From the NCBI GenBank assembly GCA_025351765.1, contig JANXVH010000036.1, forward strand, positions 1 to 56,185: 56,185 nt of DNA, given 5' to 3'. Origin of the DNA: Pedobacter sp. (lineage in GTDB: Bacteria > Bacteroidota > Bacteroidia > Sphingobacteriales > Sphingobacteriaceae). The notes under the pieces were generated by a model. That model was not told where the DNA came from. It saw only the letters and a program-made list of their open reading frames with translations, and ran no database searches. Position 1 is the stretch's first letter. Every line of letters begins with the position of its first letter. Positions 1 to 8,303 of this stretch are shown here, in pieces. Position numbers and translations under genes: made by a program.

Positions 1-1
1 C

Positions 2-79
2 ATATTAGTGTGTAGTTATAAAATGGATTTTAAATTAGTTAAAGAGATGTTGAGAAGAATATTATACCAATTTCAATAA
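2..79 (+). CDS. Possible 3' end of a truncated gene entering from the left
   Basis: The frame starting at base 2 stays open for 25 codons and ends in TAA at 77-79. Four bases later a perfect 14-bp hairpin begins, which is where a terminator would be expected. The residual peptide (ending EMLRRILYQFQ) is too short to assign to a family. A 25-codon open frame can arise by chance, so this rests mainly on the terminator position. Confidence 0.3.
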   Translation: MLVCSYKMDFKLVKEMLRRILYQFQ

Positions 80-83
80 TAAC

Positions 84-119
84 CAGAAAAGAGACAGCAT
101 TATTACTGTCTCTTTTCTG
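84..119. terminator. Bidirectional intrinsic terminator
   Basis: A perfect 14-bp inverted repeat (CAGAAAAGAGACAG with its complement) closes an 8-nt loop. The A-rich and T-rich arms mean either strand gives a hairpin with a U-containing tail. It lies 27 bp beyond the stop of the minus-strand TPR gene and just after the possible gene end at 79. Confidence 0.8.
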
Positions 120-146
120 TAAACTTACCAAAGTTAACCAATTATA

Positions 147-824
147 TTATTTTCTTAATACTTTTTTAACTGGCATTAATGACCTGGCATCTCTTATTTT
201 GCTTTTATACTGGTTGGTATTAGACCTTAAAGCAAGTACCTCTGCTCGATCTAAGTCCTTTTGAGCCATAGAATATTCTTTTTTACGAATTTTAACATTT
301 GCAATACCAATAACTGAATCGATATATGCGCTACTGTTGCCTATCTGTTTAGCCAAAATGCCTTGTTGTGTATAAAACCACATGGACTGGGTATATTTAT
401 TTGCGGCGAGATAGATTTTACCCAGCTGGTTATAACTATCCATTAGTCCGCCTTTACTGCCAAGTTTAGAATAATTTTTTATGGCAACGTTTAAAACAAC
501 CTGTTCGGCCTCAGAATAGTGCTCTAACAAATAATGTGCGTTACTTAACCGAAGGAGTGCGGTGCCATAATGATCCAGTTGCTTTGCACTATTGTACTCG
601 AAAGCCGCTTTCCCGAACATAGTTACGGCTTCGTTTAGATCCCCTTTTCGCTCGTTTCTTTCTGCTTCAGCAAAATAAGCATTACCATTGTTTTCATCCA
701 AACTAGAAGCAACAATATTAATTGAAGCGCCACCGGGAGAAGGCTGTGGCAAGAAACGATTTGTCTGAGCATTTGCATTTGATGCAAAACATAGCACGAC
801 AAAAGCTAACAAACTCTTTCTCAT
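147..824 (-). CDS. Exported TPR-repeat protein
   Basis: This 225-aa protein begins with a clear Sec signal peptide (MRKSLLAFVVLCFASNANAQ, cleavage probably after the second ANA). The mature part is alpha-helical with tetratricopeptide-like repeats at about residues 50-210, including AYIDSVIGIANVKIRKKEYS. TPR domains bind other proteins; the partner is unknown. It is the last gene of an apparent three-gene operon behind cyanophycinase and isoaspartyl peptidase, 25 bp after the latter. It would be periplasmic while cyanophycin turnover is cytoplasmic, so a direct role in that pathway is doubtful and co-transcription may be incidental. A strong terminator follows. Confidence 0.8.
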   Translation of the reverse strand: MRKSLLAFVVLCFASNANAQTNRFLPQPSPGGASINIVASSLDENNGNAYFAEAERNERKGDLNEAVTMFGKAAFEYNSAKQLDHYGTALLRLSNAHYLLEHYSEAEQVVLNVAIKNYSKLGSKGGLMDSYNQLGKIYLAANKYTQSMWFYTQQGILAKQIGNSSAYIDSVIGIANVKIRKKEYSMAQKDLDRAEVLALRSNTNQYKSKIRDARSLMPVKKVLRK

Positions 825-849
825 GTTATAAAGGTAATAGAATAAAGCA

Positions 850-1692
850 TTAATCGAAAACCCTTATCTCTCCATCGTTTGATGCCCAAACCATATATGG
901 ATGAGAATCCATATGAAAAATATCGCCGGTATAGGATATACCTATCACTCCTGCGAACCCGTCAAAACGTTTCAGTTCTTCAAATGATTTTTTACAAGCA
1001 TCGGCTAATGAGATTCCATCTGAAACCCGGGTAACTATTTTTGCCGCCAAGGCAGCATTAACAATATCCTCGCCAACGCCAGTGCAGGAAATCCCTGCAA
1101 ATTTATTCGCGAAATTGCCGGCTACCGTAGCAGAATCACTAACCCGGCACGGAATTTCAAAGCCTTTACCACCCGTTGATGTTCCTGCGGCAATGTTGCC
1201 ATCCCCGTCTAAAGCAACGCATCCCACTGTTCCTTTACGTTCCTGCTGATTTCGTTTCATTTCAAACTCTTCTTGTCGTTCTGAGGTAATCGGATCAAAA
1301 TATTCATGCCCATGCTGCCTCGCAAAATGAAGCGCTCCATCACCACTTAATACCCGATCATCATACGCAATTAGTTGCCCGGAGATTTGTATAGGATTTT
1401 TAACATTTTCTATATTAATAACGCCGCTAAACTTTTGGCTTTTGCCATCCATTAGTGATGCGCTCAGCCTAACTTTTCCATCACTCTGTATCTGAGAGCC
1501 AAGACCTGCATTAAAAAGATCATTGTCTTCCAATAAACTCACTGCATATATTACAGTTTCAAGAGCGGTATGATGCTGCAAATATTCAAAAGCTTCAGCT
1601 ACTACAGCATTAAGTGCCGCCTGTTTGGCTTTCTTTGTTTTCTGGTTAGTTGCAGATTCGCTAAAAAACCCACCATGGATAATTACTTTCAT
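850..1692 (-). CDS. Isoaspartyl peptidase / plant-type L-asparaginase (Ntn hydrolase)
   Basis: 280 aa, asparaginase_2 family. These enzymes cut themselves into alpha and beta chains before a catalytic Thr and hydrolyse beta-aspartyl dipeptides. The GTVGCVALD motif puts the nucleophile at Thr155, and the substrate-binding stretch IPCRVSDSATVAGNFA (about 180-195) follows as expected. There is no signal peptide, so it is cytoplasmic. It is somewhat shorter than the roughly 320-aa E. coli IaaA, mainly in the alpha chain. It begins 2 bp after cphB. In this context the substrate is very likely beta-Asp-Arg released from cyanophycin, giving free Asp and Arg. That substrate is inferred from the neighbours; family membership is secure. 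Confidence 0.92.
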   Translation of the reverse strand: MKVIIHGGFFSESATNQKTKKAKQAALNAVVAEAFEYLQHHTALETVIYAVSLLEDNDLFNAGLGSQIQSDGKVRLSASLMDGKSQKFSGVINIENVKNPIQISGQLIAYDDRVLSGDGALHFARQHGHEYFDPITSERQEEFEMKRNQQERKGTVGCVALDGDGNIAAGTSTGGKGFEIPCRVSDSATVAGNFANKFAGISCTGVGEDIVNAALAAKIVTRVSDGISLADACKKSFEELKRFDGFAGVIGISYTGDIFHMDSHPYMVWASNDGEIRVFD

Positions 1693-1694
1693 TA

Positions 1695-2570
1695 CTAATC
1701 TACTGAGATGACCTTAGGATGATGGATAGTAAGCTTATGTTCTGACAAGTCGTATATATCACCGTCGCACATTACATGCACTATCATGTTTTTAATGGAT
1801 ACAGGTTGACCCATTTCAACATCGGTGAGGTTGGTATCAGCCATATCACGGCCATCCACTAAAATAACCATCCCGCTTCCAATAGCTTCCATCCTATTGC
1901 CGTTAGAAATATATAAACCCGTATCTTCACCAAGACCGATACCGAGGATACCGGGATTACTTGCTGTAGCATATAAAAGGCGGCCAATTCTCCCACGTTG
2001 AACAAAATGAGTATCTACGATCACGTCATCAATAAATCCTAATCCGCCAGTGATCTTTACTTCACCCTTTAGCAAGGCATCCTTACTACTACCTTGGTAA
2101 ATCATATTCTTTGAACTCGCTGCCGCGCCAGCCGAGGTGCCTGCTATAACAATTTCTTCGTTCTGGTACTTATCAAGTAATATGCGATGAAATCCCGTAC
2201 CACCAAATATGGACGACAATCGCAATTGATCTCCGCCTGTGAATATAATTACATCGGCCGCTTTTGCGCGTTCACAAAACTCTGCCGAATTGGCCTGTTC
2301 ACGACTTCCAATGGATAGAACGCCAACATTGTGAACGTCCAGCTGGGCAAATGCTTTAATATATTCCTCACCAACCTTTTCAGGAATTAAAGATGCGGTA
2401 GTAATGATCTCAAACCTAGACGCTGTATTTTTAACTGACTCAACGGTGATTTTTTTTAAAATACCCCGTTCGAAAAAATTCATATTCTGAGGCAAGCCAA
2501 ACTGAGTTTCTGTAAAACTCCCTGTGTTTATGGCGCCGCCTATAATAATTAACTTACCTTTTGGAGTCAT
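1695..2570 (-). CDS. cphB: Cyanophycinase
   Basis: 291 aa, peptidase family S51. Cyanophycinases are serine exopeptidases that degrade multi-L-arginyl-poly-L-aspartate to beta-Asp-Arg dipeptides. Visible family features are the N-terminal GKLIIIGGAI strand, FTGGDQLRL (about 110-118), the nucleophile elbow GTSAGAA with Ser146, and DTHFVQRGRIGRL (about 186-198). There is no signal peptide, so this is the intracellular form. The gene is divergent from cphA across about 200 bp and heads the operon with the isoaspartyl peptidase. A putative -7 box TATATTTG lies 28 bp upstream. Confidence 0.95.
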   Translation of the reverse strand: MTPKGKLIIIGGAINTGSFTETQFGLPQNMNFFERGILKKITVESVKNTASRFEIITTASLIPEKVGEEYIKAFAQLDVHNVGVLSIGSREQANSAEFCERAKAADVIIFTGGDQLRLSSIFGGTGFHRILLDKYQNEEIVIAGTSAGAAASSKNMIYQGSSKDALLKGEVKITGGLGFIDDVIVDTHFVQRGRIGRLLYATASNPGILGIGLGEDTGLYISNGNRMEAIGSGMVILVDGRDMADTNLTDVEMGQPVSIKNMIVHVMCDGDIYDLSEHKLTIHHPKVISVD

Positions 2571-2597
2571 TTTAAGCTTTTAAATTTCCAATTATGC

Positions 2598-2605
2598 CAA
2601 ATATA
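2598..2605 (-). promoter_or_regulatory. Putative -7 box for cphB operon
   Basis: The minus strand reads TATATTTG, matching the Bacteroidota -7 consensus TAnnTTTG, 28 bp before the cphB ATG. I see no TTG at the -33 distance, so this is a partial match. Confidence 0.4.
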
Positions 2606-2770
2606 TAGTCATTAGTGTAATAATTAAGATTTTTTGTGAATATTACACCATAATTCGCAGCCCCGGGTTCAACTGGTATATTTCTAATAATTATTGGCTC
2701 CTTTAAATAAAATTGGCTGAGAATTTGTCGAAGTTGATATCTGAAGCTCAACCATAAAAAATCCGTTTCA

Positions 2771-5386
2771 ATGAAAATTTTAAGCATTCAAGCCCTCAGA
2801 GGCCCAAATATATGGTCTATCAATAGAAAAAAGCTAATACAGATGAGGCTCGATTTAGAGGAACTGGAACAGCTCCCAACAAATTTGATTGATGGGTTTA
2901 GAGAAAGGATAGAAAAGCTGATCCCATCTTTACAAACCCATAGGTGTTCCAAAGGTGCGCACGGTGGCTTTTTGGCAAGAGTATATGAGGGTACATGGAT
3001 GGGTCATGTTATTGAGCATATAGCATTAGAGATCCAAACCCTTGCAGGAATGAATACAGGATTCGGCAGAACAAGGCAAACCAAAACCGATGGGGTTTAT
3101 AATGTCGTATTTAGTTATCTAGAAGAAAAAGCTGGAATGTTTGCGGCGGAATCTGCAGTGAGAATAGCCGATGCCCTTATTAACAATAAAAAGTATGACC
3201 TGGAGGGCGACATTCAAAAAATGCGTGAGCTTAGGGAACTGGAACGGCTTGGACCAAGTACAGGGTCAATTGTGGACGAGGCTATTGCCAGGGATATCCC
3301 ATGGATAAGATTAAACAAAAGTTCGCTGGTTCAGTTAGGTTATGGCAAGAATCAGGTAAGGTTCAGGGCTACGATGACAGAACGTACAAACAGTATAGCT
3401 GTAGACATAGCATGCAATAAAGATGAAACAAAAAGACTTTTACAAGATGCCGCGATCCCTGTTGCTAAAGGTGTAACCATATCTGAAATCAAAGATTTGG
3501 CTGATGCGATAAAAAAAGTTGGATACCCCTTGGTATTTAAGCCCTTGGATGGCAACCACGGAAAGGGCGCATCCATTAACGTAAAAACCGATGACGCCGC
3601 TAAAGATGCTTTTGAATATGCTAAAAATTATTCAAGAAAGATCATCATAGAAAAATTTATCACTGGGTATGACTTCAGAGTTCTTGTGATAGATCATAAA
3701 ATGGTGGCTGCTGCTCTTAGAGTTCCGGCGCATGTAACGGGTAATAGCGTTAGCACCATCCGACAGCTGATAGATAAGGAAAATGAGGATCCAAGACGTG
3801 GATATGGTCATGAAAATGTGCTTACCGAGATTATCGTTGATCGTGACACACTAGACTTGCTGGAAAAAAAATCATATACATTGGAAACAGTACCCCCTAA
3901 AGGAGAGGTCGTTTATTTAAAGTCCACCGCCAATTTAAGCACGGGTGGCACTTCCATAGATGTGACTGACCTAGTGCACCCGCAAAATGTTTTCATAGCC
4001 GAAAGAATCTCAAGGGTAATTGGATTAGACATTTGCGGAATAGACATTATGGCAGAAAACCTTACACAACCGTTACCGGAAAACGGCGGCGTAGTATTAG
4101 AGGTCAACGCTGCACCTGGTTTTAGAATGCACCTGGCACCAAGCGAAGGACTGGCTAGAAATGTTGCCGCACCCGTTATTGACATGCTCTATCCGATAGG
4201 CAAATCCGCCCGTATTCCAATTATTGCGGTTACCGGAACAAATGGAAAGACTACAACAACCAGACTTATAGCGCACATAGCGAAAAGTAATGGTACACGA
4301 GTTGGTTTTACTACATCTGACGGAATTTATGTACAAAACACTAAACTGATGAAGGGCGATACCACCGGCCCGGTAAGCGCTGAATTTATTCTAAGAGACC
4401 CTACAGTCGAATTTGCTGTTTTGGAAACTGCCCGAGGCGGAATATTAAGAGCCGGCTTAGGGTTTAACAGTTGCGATATAGGGGTGGTGACCAATATACA
4501 GGAAGACCATTTGGGCATATCAGATATCAATACACTTGATGATCTTACCCGGGTTAAGGCTGTAGTAATTGGCGCGGTAAAAAGATCAGGCTGGGCTGTA
4601 CTAAATGCAGACAATAAATATTGTGTTAGGATTGCTGAGCGCGCTGATTGTAATGTGGCGTATTTTAGTATAGATGAAAACAATCCAATAATTGTTGAGC
4701 ATGGCAAAAAAGGTGGAATTGCTGCTGTTTACGAAAACGGATACATTACTATCAAAAAAGGTGAATGGAAAATAAGAGTTGAAAAGGTAACACACATACC
4801 GCTTACATTTGGGGGCACCGTAGATTTTATGATTCAGAATGTATTAGCTGCAACTTTAGCAACATTCTTATATGGATATAAGATAGAGGATATAAAGATG
4901 TCACTAGAAACATTCATTCCTTCAGCAGCACAAACTCCTGGAAGGATGAATATCTTTAAATTTAAAGAATTTAAGGTGCTTGTAGATTTTGCTCATAATC
5001 CTGATGGATTTAATGGGATTAAAAATTTTCTACAATATATTGAAGCGACAGAGCATGTGGGAGTGATATCTGGCACTGGAGACAGGAGAGACGAAGATAT
5101 AATAGAAACTGCGAGAATTGCCGCACAAATGTTCGACCGTATCATCATCTGTCAAGAAAAATACCTGCGCGGTAGAACAAGACAAGAATTGATAGACCTA
5201 TTATTAACCGGAATCAATCAGGTTGACCCAAATAAAGAAGTCGCCATCAATAATGACGGCACCGATTGCTTTAAGTATATTATGGCGACTGCAAAACCAG
5301 GCTCATATATTACAATTTTAAGTGATACTATTGATAACGCTATAGGAAAAGTAACAGAATATCTGGATAAGGAATTTGGCATGTAA
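2771..5386 (+). CDS. cphA: Cyanophycin synthetase
   Basis: 871 aa, normal for CphA. It polymerises Asp and Arg into cyanophycin with ATP. Domain order is typical: an N-terminal domain (about 1-165), an ATP-grasp domain (about 210-470, with VFKPLDGNHGKG and the metal-binding VVLEVNAAPGFRMH) that activates the Asp backbone, and a Mur-ligase-like domain with P-loop TGTNGKTTTTR (about 487-497) that attaches Arg. The Mur domain continues through ETARGGILR, TNIQEDHLG and VDFAHNPDG. The N domain holds an HxxEH motif at His79-His83 within GHVIEHIALEIQ, which some CphA1 enzymes use as a third, hydrolytic site that makes primers. It is divergent from cphB and has no obvious SD. Confidence 0.96.
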   Translation: MKILSIQALRGPNIWSINRKKLIQMRLDLEELEQLPTNLIDGFRERIEKLIPSLQTHRCSKGAHGGFLARVYEGTWMGHVIEHIALEIQTLAGMNTGFGRTRQTKTDGVYNVVFSYLEEKAGMFAAESAVRIADALINNKKYDLEGDIQKMRELRELERLGPSTGSIVDEAIARDIPWIRLNKSSLVQLGYGKNQVRFRATMTERTNSIAVDIACNKDETKRLLQDAAIPVAKGVTISEIKDLADAIKKVGYPLVFKPLDGNHGKGASINVKTDDAAKDAFEYAKNYSRKIIIEKFITGYDFRVLVIDHKMVAAALRVPAHVTGNSVSTIRQLIDKENEDPRRGYGHENVLTEIIVDRDTLDLLEKKSYTLETVPPKGEVVYLKSTANLSTGGTSIDVTDLVHPQNVFIAERISRVIGLDICGIDIMAENLTQPLPENGGVVLEVNAAPGFRMHLAPSEGLARNVAAPVIDMLYPIGKSARIPIIAVTGTNGKTTTTRLIAHIAKSNGTRVGFTTSDGIYVQNTKLMKGDTTGPVSAEFILRDPTVEFAVLETARGGILRAGLGFNSCDIGVVTNIQEDHLGISDINTLDDLTRVKAVVIGAVKRSGWAVLNADNKYCVRIAERADCNVAYFSIDENNPIIVEHGKKGGIAAVYENGYITIKKGEWKIRVEKVTHIPLTFGGTVDFMIQNVLAATLATFLYGYKIEDIKMSLETFIPSAAQTPGRMNIFKFKEFKVLVDFAHNPDGFNGIKNFLQYIEATEHVGVISGTGDRRDEDIIETARIAAQMFDRIIICQEKYLRGRTRQELIDLLLTGINQVDPNKEVAINNDGTDCFKYIMATAKPGSYITILSDTIDNAIGKVTEYLDKEFGM

Positions 5387-5389
5387 CTT

Positions 5390-5473
5390 AAACAGCTACT
5401 TATTTTAGGTGGATTATTGATAAATATTGTTTAAGATATTTGCCAAACATATGCCTCCGGTAAGTAGCTGTTT
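5390..5473. repeat. 13-bp inverted repeat across the end of the S1/P1 nuclease gene
   Basis: AAACAGCTACTTA at 5390-5402 is exactly the reverse complement of 5461-5473, with 58 bp between. The left arm is just after the cphA stop; the right arm is inside the last codons of the convergent nuclease gene. The loop is long for a classic terminator, but the pair could act as one for either gene. Confidence 0.6.
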
Positions 5474-6202
5474 GTTTAAGGTCTCAACGAAATCAAAATT
5501 ATATTTATAACTAAGCTTAGAGTCCGGCTTTGTATAGTCGTAAATCCTATTACAAGCTTGATAAGAATAGTATACAAAATCCTTTAATGATTTGGATTTC
5601 CAAGAAGTTATATCCTGAGTTGAAGGGAAATCAATTGCTTTTGCATATTCGGTATAACTTAGTTTTTGGTAATCAATTAGCTGTTCGTCCCATATCTTGT
5701 GAAGATTGGATTTCTCACCAAACCAGATGACATTAACCTTATTACCACCCAAGTCATCTTTATGCGCTGTATGCATAGGTTGGTTGAGATCGCCTATAAG
5801 GTGTGTCAGCATTTTCAAAGCGAATTTACGTTGCTCCAAAGTGCTCTGCCTATTTTTTAAAATGCTAATTAATTGCAGCGACTTATTATACACATTAGGC
5901 TCTTTCTGGATATCCAGATAATTAAATAGCTTTTGCTGATCAAGCCCTTCCGGAAGATTTATAAAGTGCCAATTATATAAAGAATCATAATTTGAGTCTG
6001 ACTTAATAAAATCTCCCCAGTTACTTGCCATCGCCAAGCTTTCATTTCCTAAAATCAGTTTTATGGCCTTTTTAGATCTTGAACTTAAATGGTTCTCTGC
6101 TATCTGACCAACAATCCTATGACCCAGCATGCTCCATGCCCCAGCCTGCACAGGAATATAAATTGCAATGATCAGTATAAATGCTTGTATATATCTTTTC
6201 AT
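5414..6202 (-). CDS. Secreted S1/P1-type zinc nuclease
   Basis: 262 aa with an N-terminal signal peptide ending QAGA; the mature protein would start at Trp, as in S1/P1 nucleases, where that residue is a zinc ligand. The expected trinuclear-zinc ligands are recognisable: WSMLGH, the Asp of NWGDFIKSD, HFINLP, HLIGDLNQPMHTAHKDD and LHKIWD. Such enzymes cleave single-stranded DNA and RNA and remove 3' phosphates, outside the cytoplasm. In Bacteroidota they probably serve nucleotide scavenging. The gene is convergent with cphA and 11 bp after a small lipoprotein gene on the same strand. Confidence 0.93.
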   Translation of the reverse strand: MKRYIQAFILIIAIYIPVQAGAWSMLGHRIVGQIAENHLSSRSKKAIKLILGNESLAMASNWGDFIKSDSNYDSLYNWHFINLPEGLDQQKLFNYLDIQKEPNVYNKSLQLISILKNRQSTLEQRKFALKMLTHLIGDLNQPMHTAHKDDLGGNKVNVIWFGEKSNLHKIWDEQLIDYQKLSYTEYAKAIDFPSTQDITSWKSKSLKDFVYYSYQACNRIYDYTKPDSKLSYKYNFDFVETLNKQLLTGGICLANILNNIYQ

Positions 6203-6213
6203 TTATCCTTAAT

Positions 6214-6708
6214 TTAAAGTGACTTTGGAACACATGTAATATGTTCTTTTAAAACGAGACCAATAATTCTTTGATTATCTGTACTTTCCAGAACTAATCT
6301 GTCTTTTTGAGACTTTAGAACTTTAAAAGACTTGATGTATTGTCCTATTTGGTAGCATCCCGAGATTTTTTGCTTGTAATTTTCTTTTGTAAATGTTCCC
6401 GTCAGAAATATTGTATCATTTCTAACCTCGTATATTCCCTTGGCGTATTCTTTCCAAACACCATTATTAAAACATGAATCCGAATAGTAATTAACCTTAG
6501 AATGAGTTGTTAAATCTACATAGAAAGAATCACAGGAGATCTTAAATTTATGCTGTGCATAACTTAGCAATGTATTTGAATTTGCCACACTATCTTGTTT
6601 CCATACGCCTTGAAAAAAAGTGACCCCACTACCTTGGATATCCGGCAGTCGCTTACACGAAGTTATAATACAAATAATCAGCAAAAACTGAACTAAAATC
6701 TTGGGCAT
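6214..6708 (-). CDS. Small lipoprotein of unknown function
   Basis: I do not recognise a family. I chose the ATG at 6708 (MPKILVQFLLIICIITSCKR), which gives a clean lipoprotein signal with lipobox ITSC; the frame is open slightly further up only through TTG codons. The 164-aa product has a beta-rich mature part resembling the small lipocalin-like lipoproteins common in Bacteroidota (phrases such as GVWKEYAKGIYEVRNDTI). It lies between fumC and the nuclease gene on one strand, with short spacers, so the three may be co-transcribed. Confidence 0.7.
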   Translation of the reverse strand: MPKILVQFLLIICIITSCKRLPDIQGSGVTFFQGVWKQDSVANSNTLLSYAQHKFKISCDSFYVDLTTHSKVNYYSDSCFNNGVWKEYAKGIYEVRNDTIFLTGTFTKENYKQKISGCYQIGQYIKSFKVLKSQKDRLVLESTDNQRIIGLVLKEHITCVPKSL

Positions 6709-6717
6709 GATCAACAA

Positions 6718-8115
6718 TTATTTTAAACTACCTACCATATTCTCAGGACGAACCCATGCATCAAATTGATCAGTGGTAAGTAATCCTAATTCTACAGACG
6801 CTTCTTTTAACGTTTTGTTTTCCTTGTGGGCTTTTTTTGCAATCTTAGCCGCATTTTCATAACCAACGTGGGGATTTAATGCCGTTACCAACATCAGCGA
6901 GTTTTGAAGATGCTTATTTATTTCAGGTAGATTAGGCAATATTCCATTAGCACACTTGTCGTTAAATGACACGCAAGCATCTCCGATAAGTCGGCCCGAC
7001 TGAAGTACGTTTGCGGCGATAACCGGTTTAAATACATTTAATTCAAAGTGCCCATTGCTACCGCCAATACCTACCGTTACATCATTCCCCATTACCTGCG
7101 CACAAACCATAGTCATAGCTTCAGGCTGAGTTGGATTTACTTTTCCAGGCATAATTGATGATCCAGGCTCGTTATCAGGAATGATAATCTCCCCTATTCC
7201 GCAACGAGGGCCTGAACTTAGCATACGAATATCATTAGCTATCTTCATTAGCGATACGGCAGTCCGTTTATACGCAGCAGACAGCTCAACCATTGCATCA
7301 TGTGCCGCCAAGGCCTCAAATTTATTGGGTGCAGTTACAAATGGCAAGCCAGTAAGTTCTGCAATCTTTTGAGCAACAAGTACGTCATATCCTTTCGGAG
7401 TATTGAGTCCGGTTCCAACAGCGGTACCACCCAAAGCAAGTTCACTTACAACAACAAGTGCATTTTTTATCGTTCTTAAACTATTGTCAATTTGCTGTAC
7501 GTAACCCGAAAACTCTTGTCCTAAAGTTAAAGGTGTGGCATCCATAAAATGGGTTCTACCAGTTTTAACAATGTCCTTAAATTCAATAGCCTTTACATTT
7601 AACGTGTGACGAAGCTTTTCAAGTCCGGGAATTGTGATTTCAACAGCCTGTTTATATGCTGCAATATGCATAGCTGTAGGATATGTATCATTTGAAGATT
7701 GAGATTTATTTACATCATCGTTTGGATGTAATATCTTTTTATTATCAGAGAGAACACCTCCATTTATTACATGTGACCTATTTGCAATTACCTCATTGGC
7801 GTTCATATTACTCTGTGTTCCAGATCCAGTTTGCCAGATTACAAGTGGAAATTGGTCATCTAAACTCCCGTCAATTACTTCATTACATGCAGCGGCAATT
7901 AACTCGGCCTTTTCTTTTCTTAAAACTCCAAGCTCTGTATTGGCCAAAGCAGCAGCTTTTTTTAAATAGCCAAAAGCATGTATAATTTCCTTAGGCATCG
8001 ACGCCTCAGGCCCAATTTTGAAGTTATTTCTTGAACGTTCAGTTTGCGCGCCCCAGTATTTATCTGATGGAACTTGTACTTCGCCCATCGTGTCATGCTC
8101 TATTCTAAAACTCAT
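6718..8115 (-). CDS. fumC: Fumarate hydratase, class II
   Basis: 465 aa, the normal length of FumC, an iron-free homotetramer converting fumarate and malate in the TCA cycle. The superfamily signature [15 protein letters not shown] (near residue 320) carries the catalytic Ser on the mobile loop. [11 protein letters not shown] supplies the catalytic His region, and [16 protein letters not shown] (near 100) is also typical. The start is an ATG after an AT-rich leader with a -7-like box. The lipoprotein and nuclease genes follow directly on the same strand, with no terminator visible between them. Confidence 0.97.
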   Translation of the reverse strand: MSFRIEHDTMGEVQVPSDKYWGAQTERSRNNFKIGPEASMPKEIIHAFGYLKKAAALANTELGVLRKEKAELIAAACNEVIDGSLDDQFPLVIWQTGSGTQSNMNANEVIANRSHVINGGVLSDNKKILHPNDDVNKSQSSNDTYPTAMHIAAYKQAVEITIPGLEKLRHTLNVKAIEFKDIVKTGRTHFMDATPLTLGQEFSGYVQQIDNSLRTIKNALVVVSELALGGTAVGTGLNTPKGYDVLVAQKIAELTGLPFVTAPNKFEALAAHDAMVELSAAYKRTAVSLMKIANDIRMLSSGPRCGIGEIIIPDNEPGSSIMPGKVNPTQPEAMTMVCAQVMGNDVTVGIGGSNGHFELNVFKPVIAANVLQSGRLIGDACVSFNDKCANGILPNLPEINKHLQNSLMLVTALNPHVGYENAAKIAKKAHKENKTLKEASVELGLLTTDQFDAWVRPENMVGSLK

Positions 8116-8137
8116 ATCACTATTTAATTATTCAGAT

Positions 8138-8145
8138 CAAATTTA
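8138..8145 (-). promoter_or_regulatory. Putative -7 box for fumC
   Basis: The minus strand reads TAAATTTG (TAnnTTTG consensus), 23 bp before the fumC ATG in the divergent spacer with the serine hydrolase gene. No clear -33 element accompanies it. Confidence 0.4.
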
Positions 8146-8303
8146 AGCCTTTTGATATTTAAACTATTAATTTACTTAAGATATTTAAGACGATTGAATA
8201 TTTTGGCAATCCAAGAAATGAAAACCTGAATGTTTAAAACTCTTTTACTTTAAAAGGGTTTATATCATTAATTTTCCAGCTTTATTTGAACACAACCTAT
8301 TTC

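Noticed and set aside
2572..2787. 71-codon minus-strand frame filling the cphA-cphB spacer and ending one base before the cphB ATG
   Set aside because: It overlaps the cphA start, contains the likely cphB -7 box, and its translation resembles no family. The near-coupling to cphB is probably chance, although a small leader peptide cannot be fully excluded.
4327..4707. 126-codon frame antisense to cphA
   Set aside because: Shadow of the strongly conserved Mur-ligase domain of cphA on the other strand; no promoter or plausible protein features.
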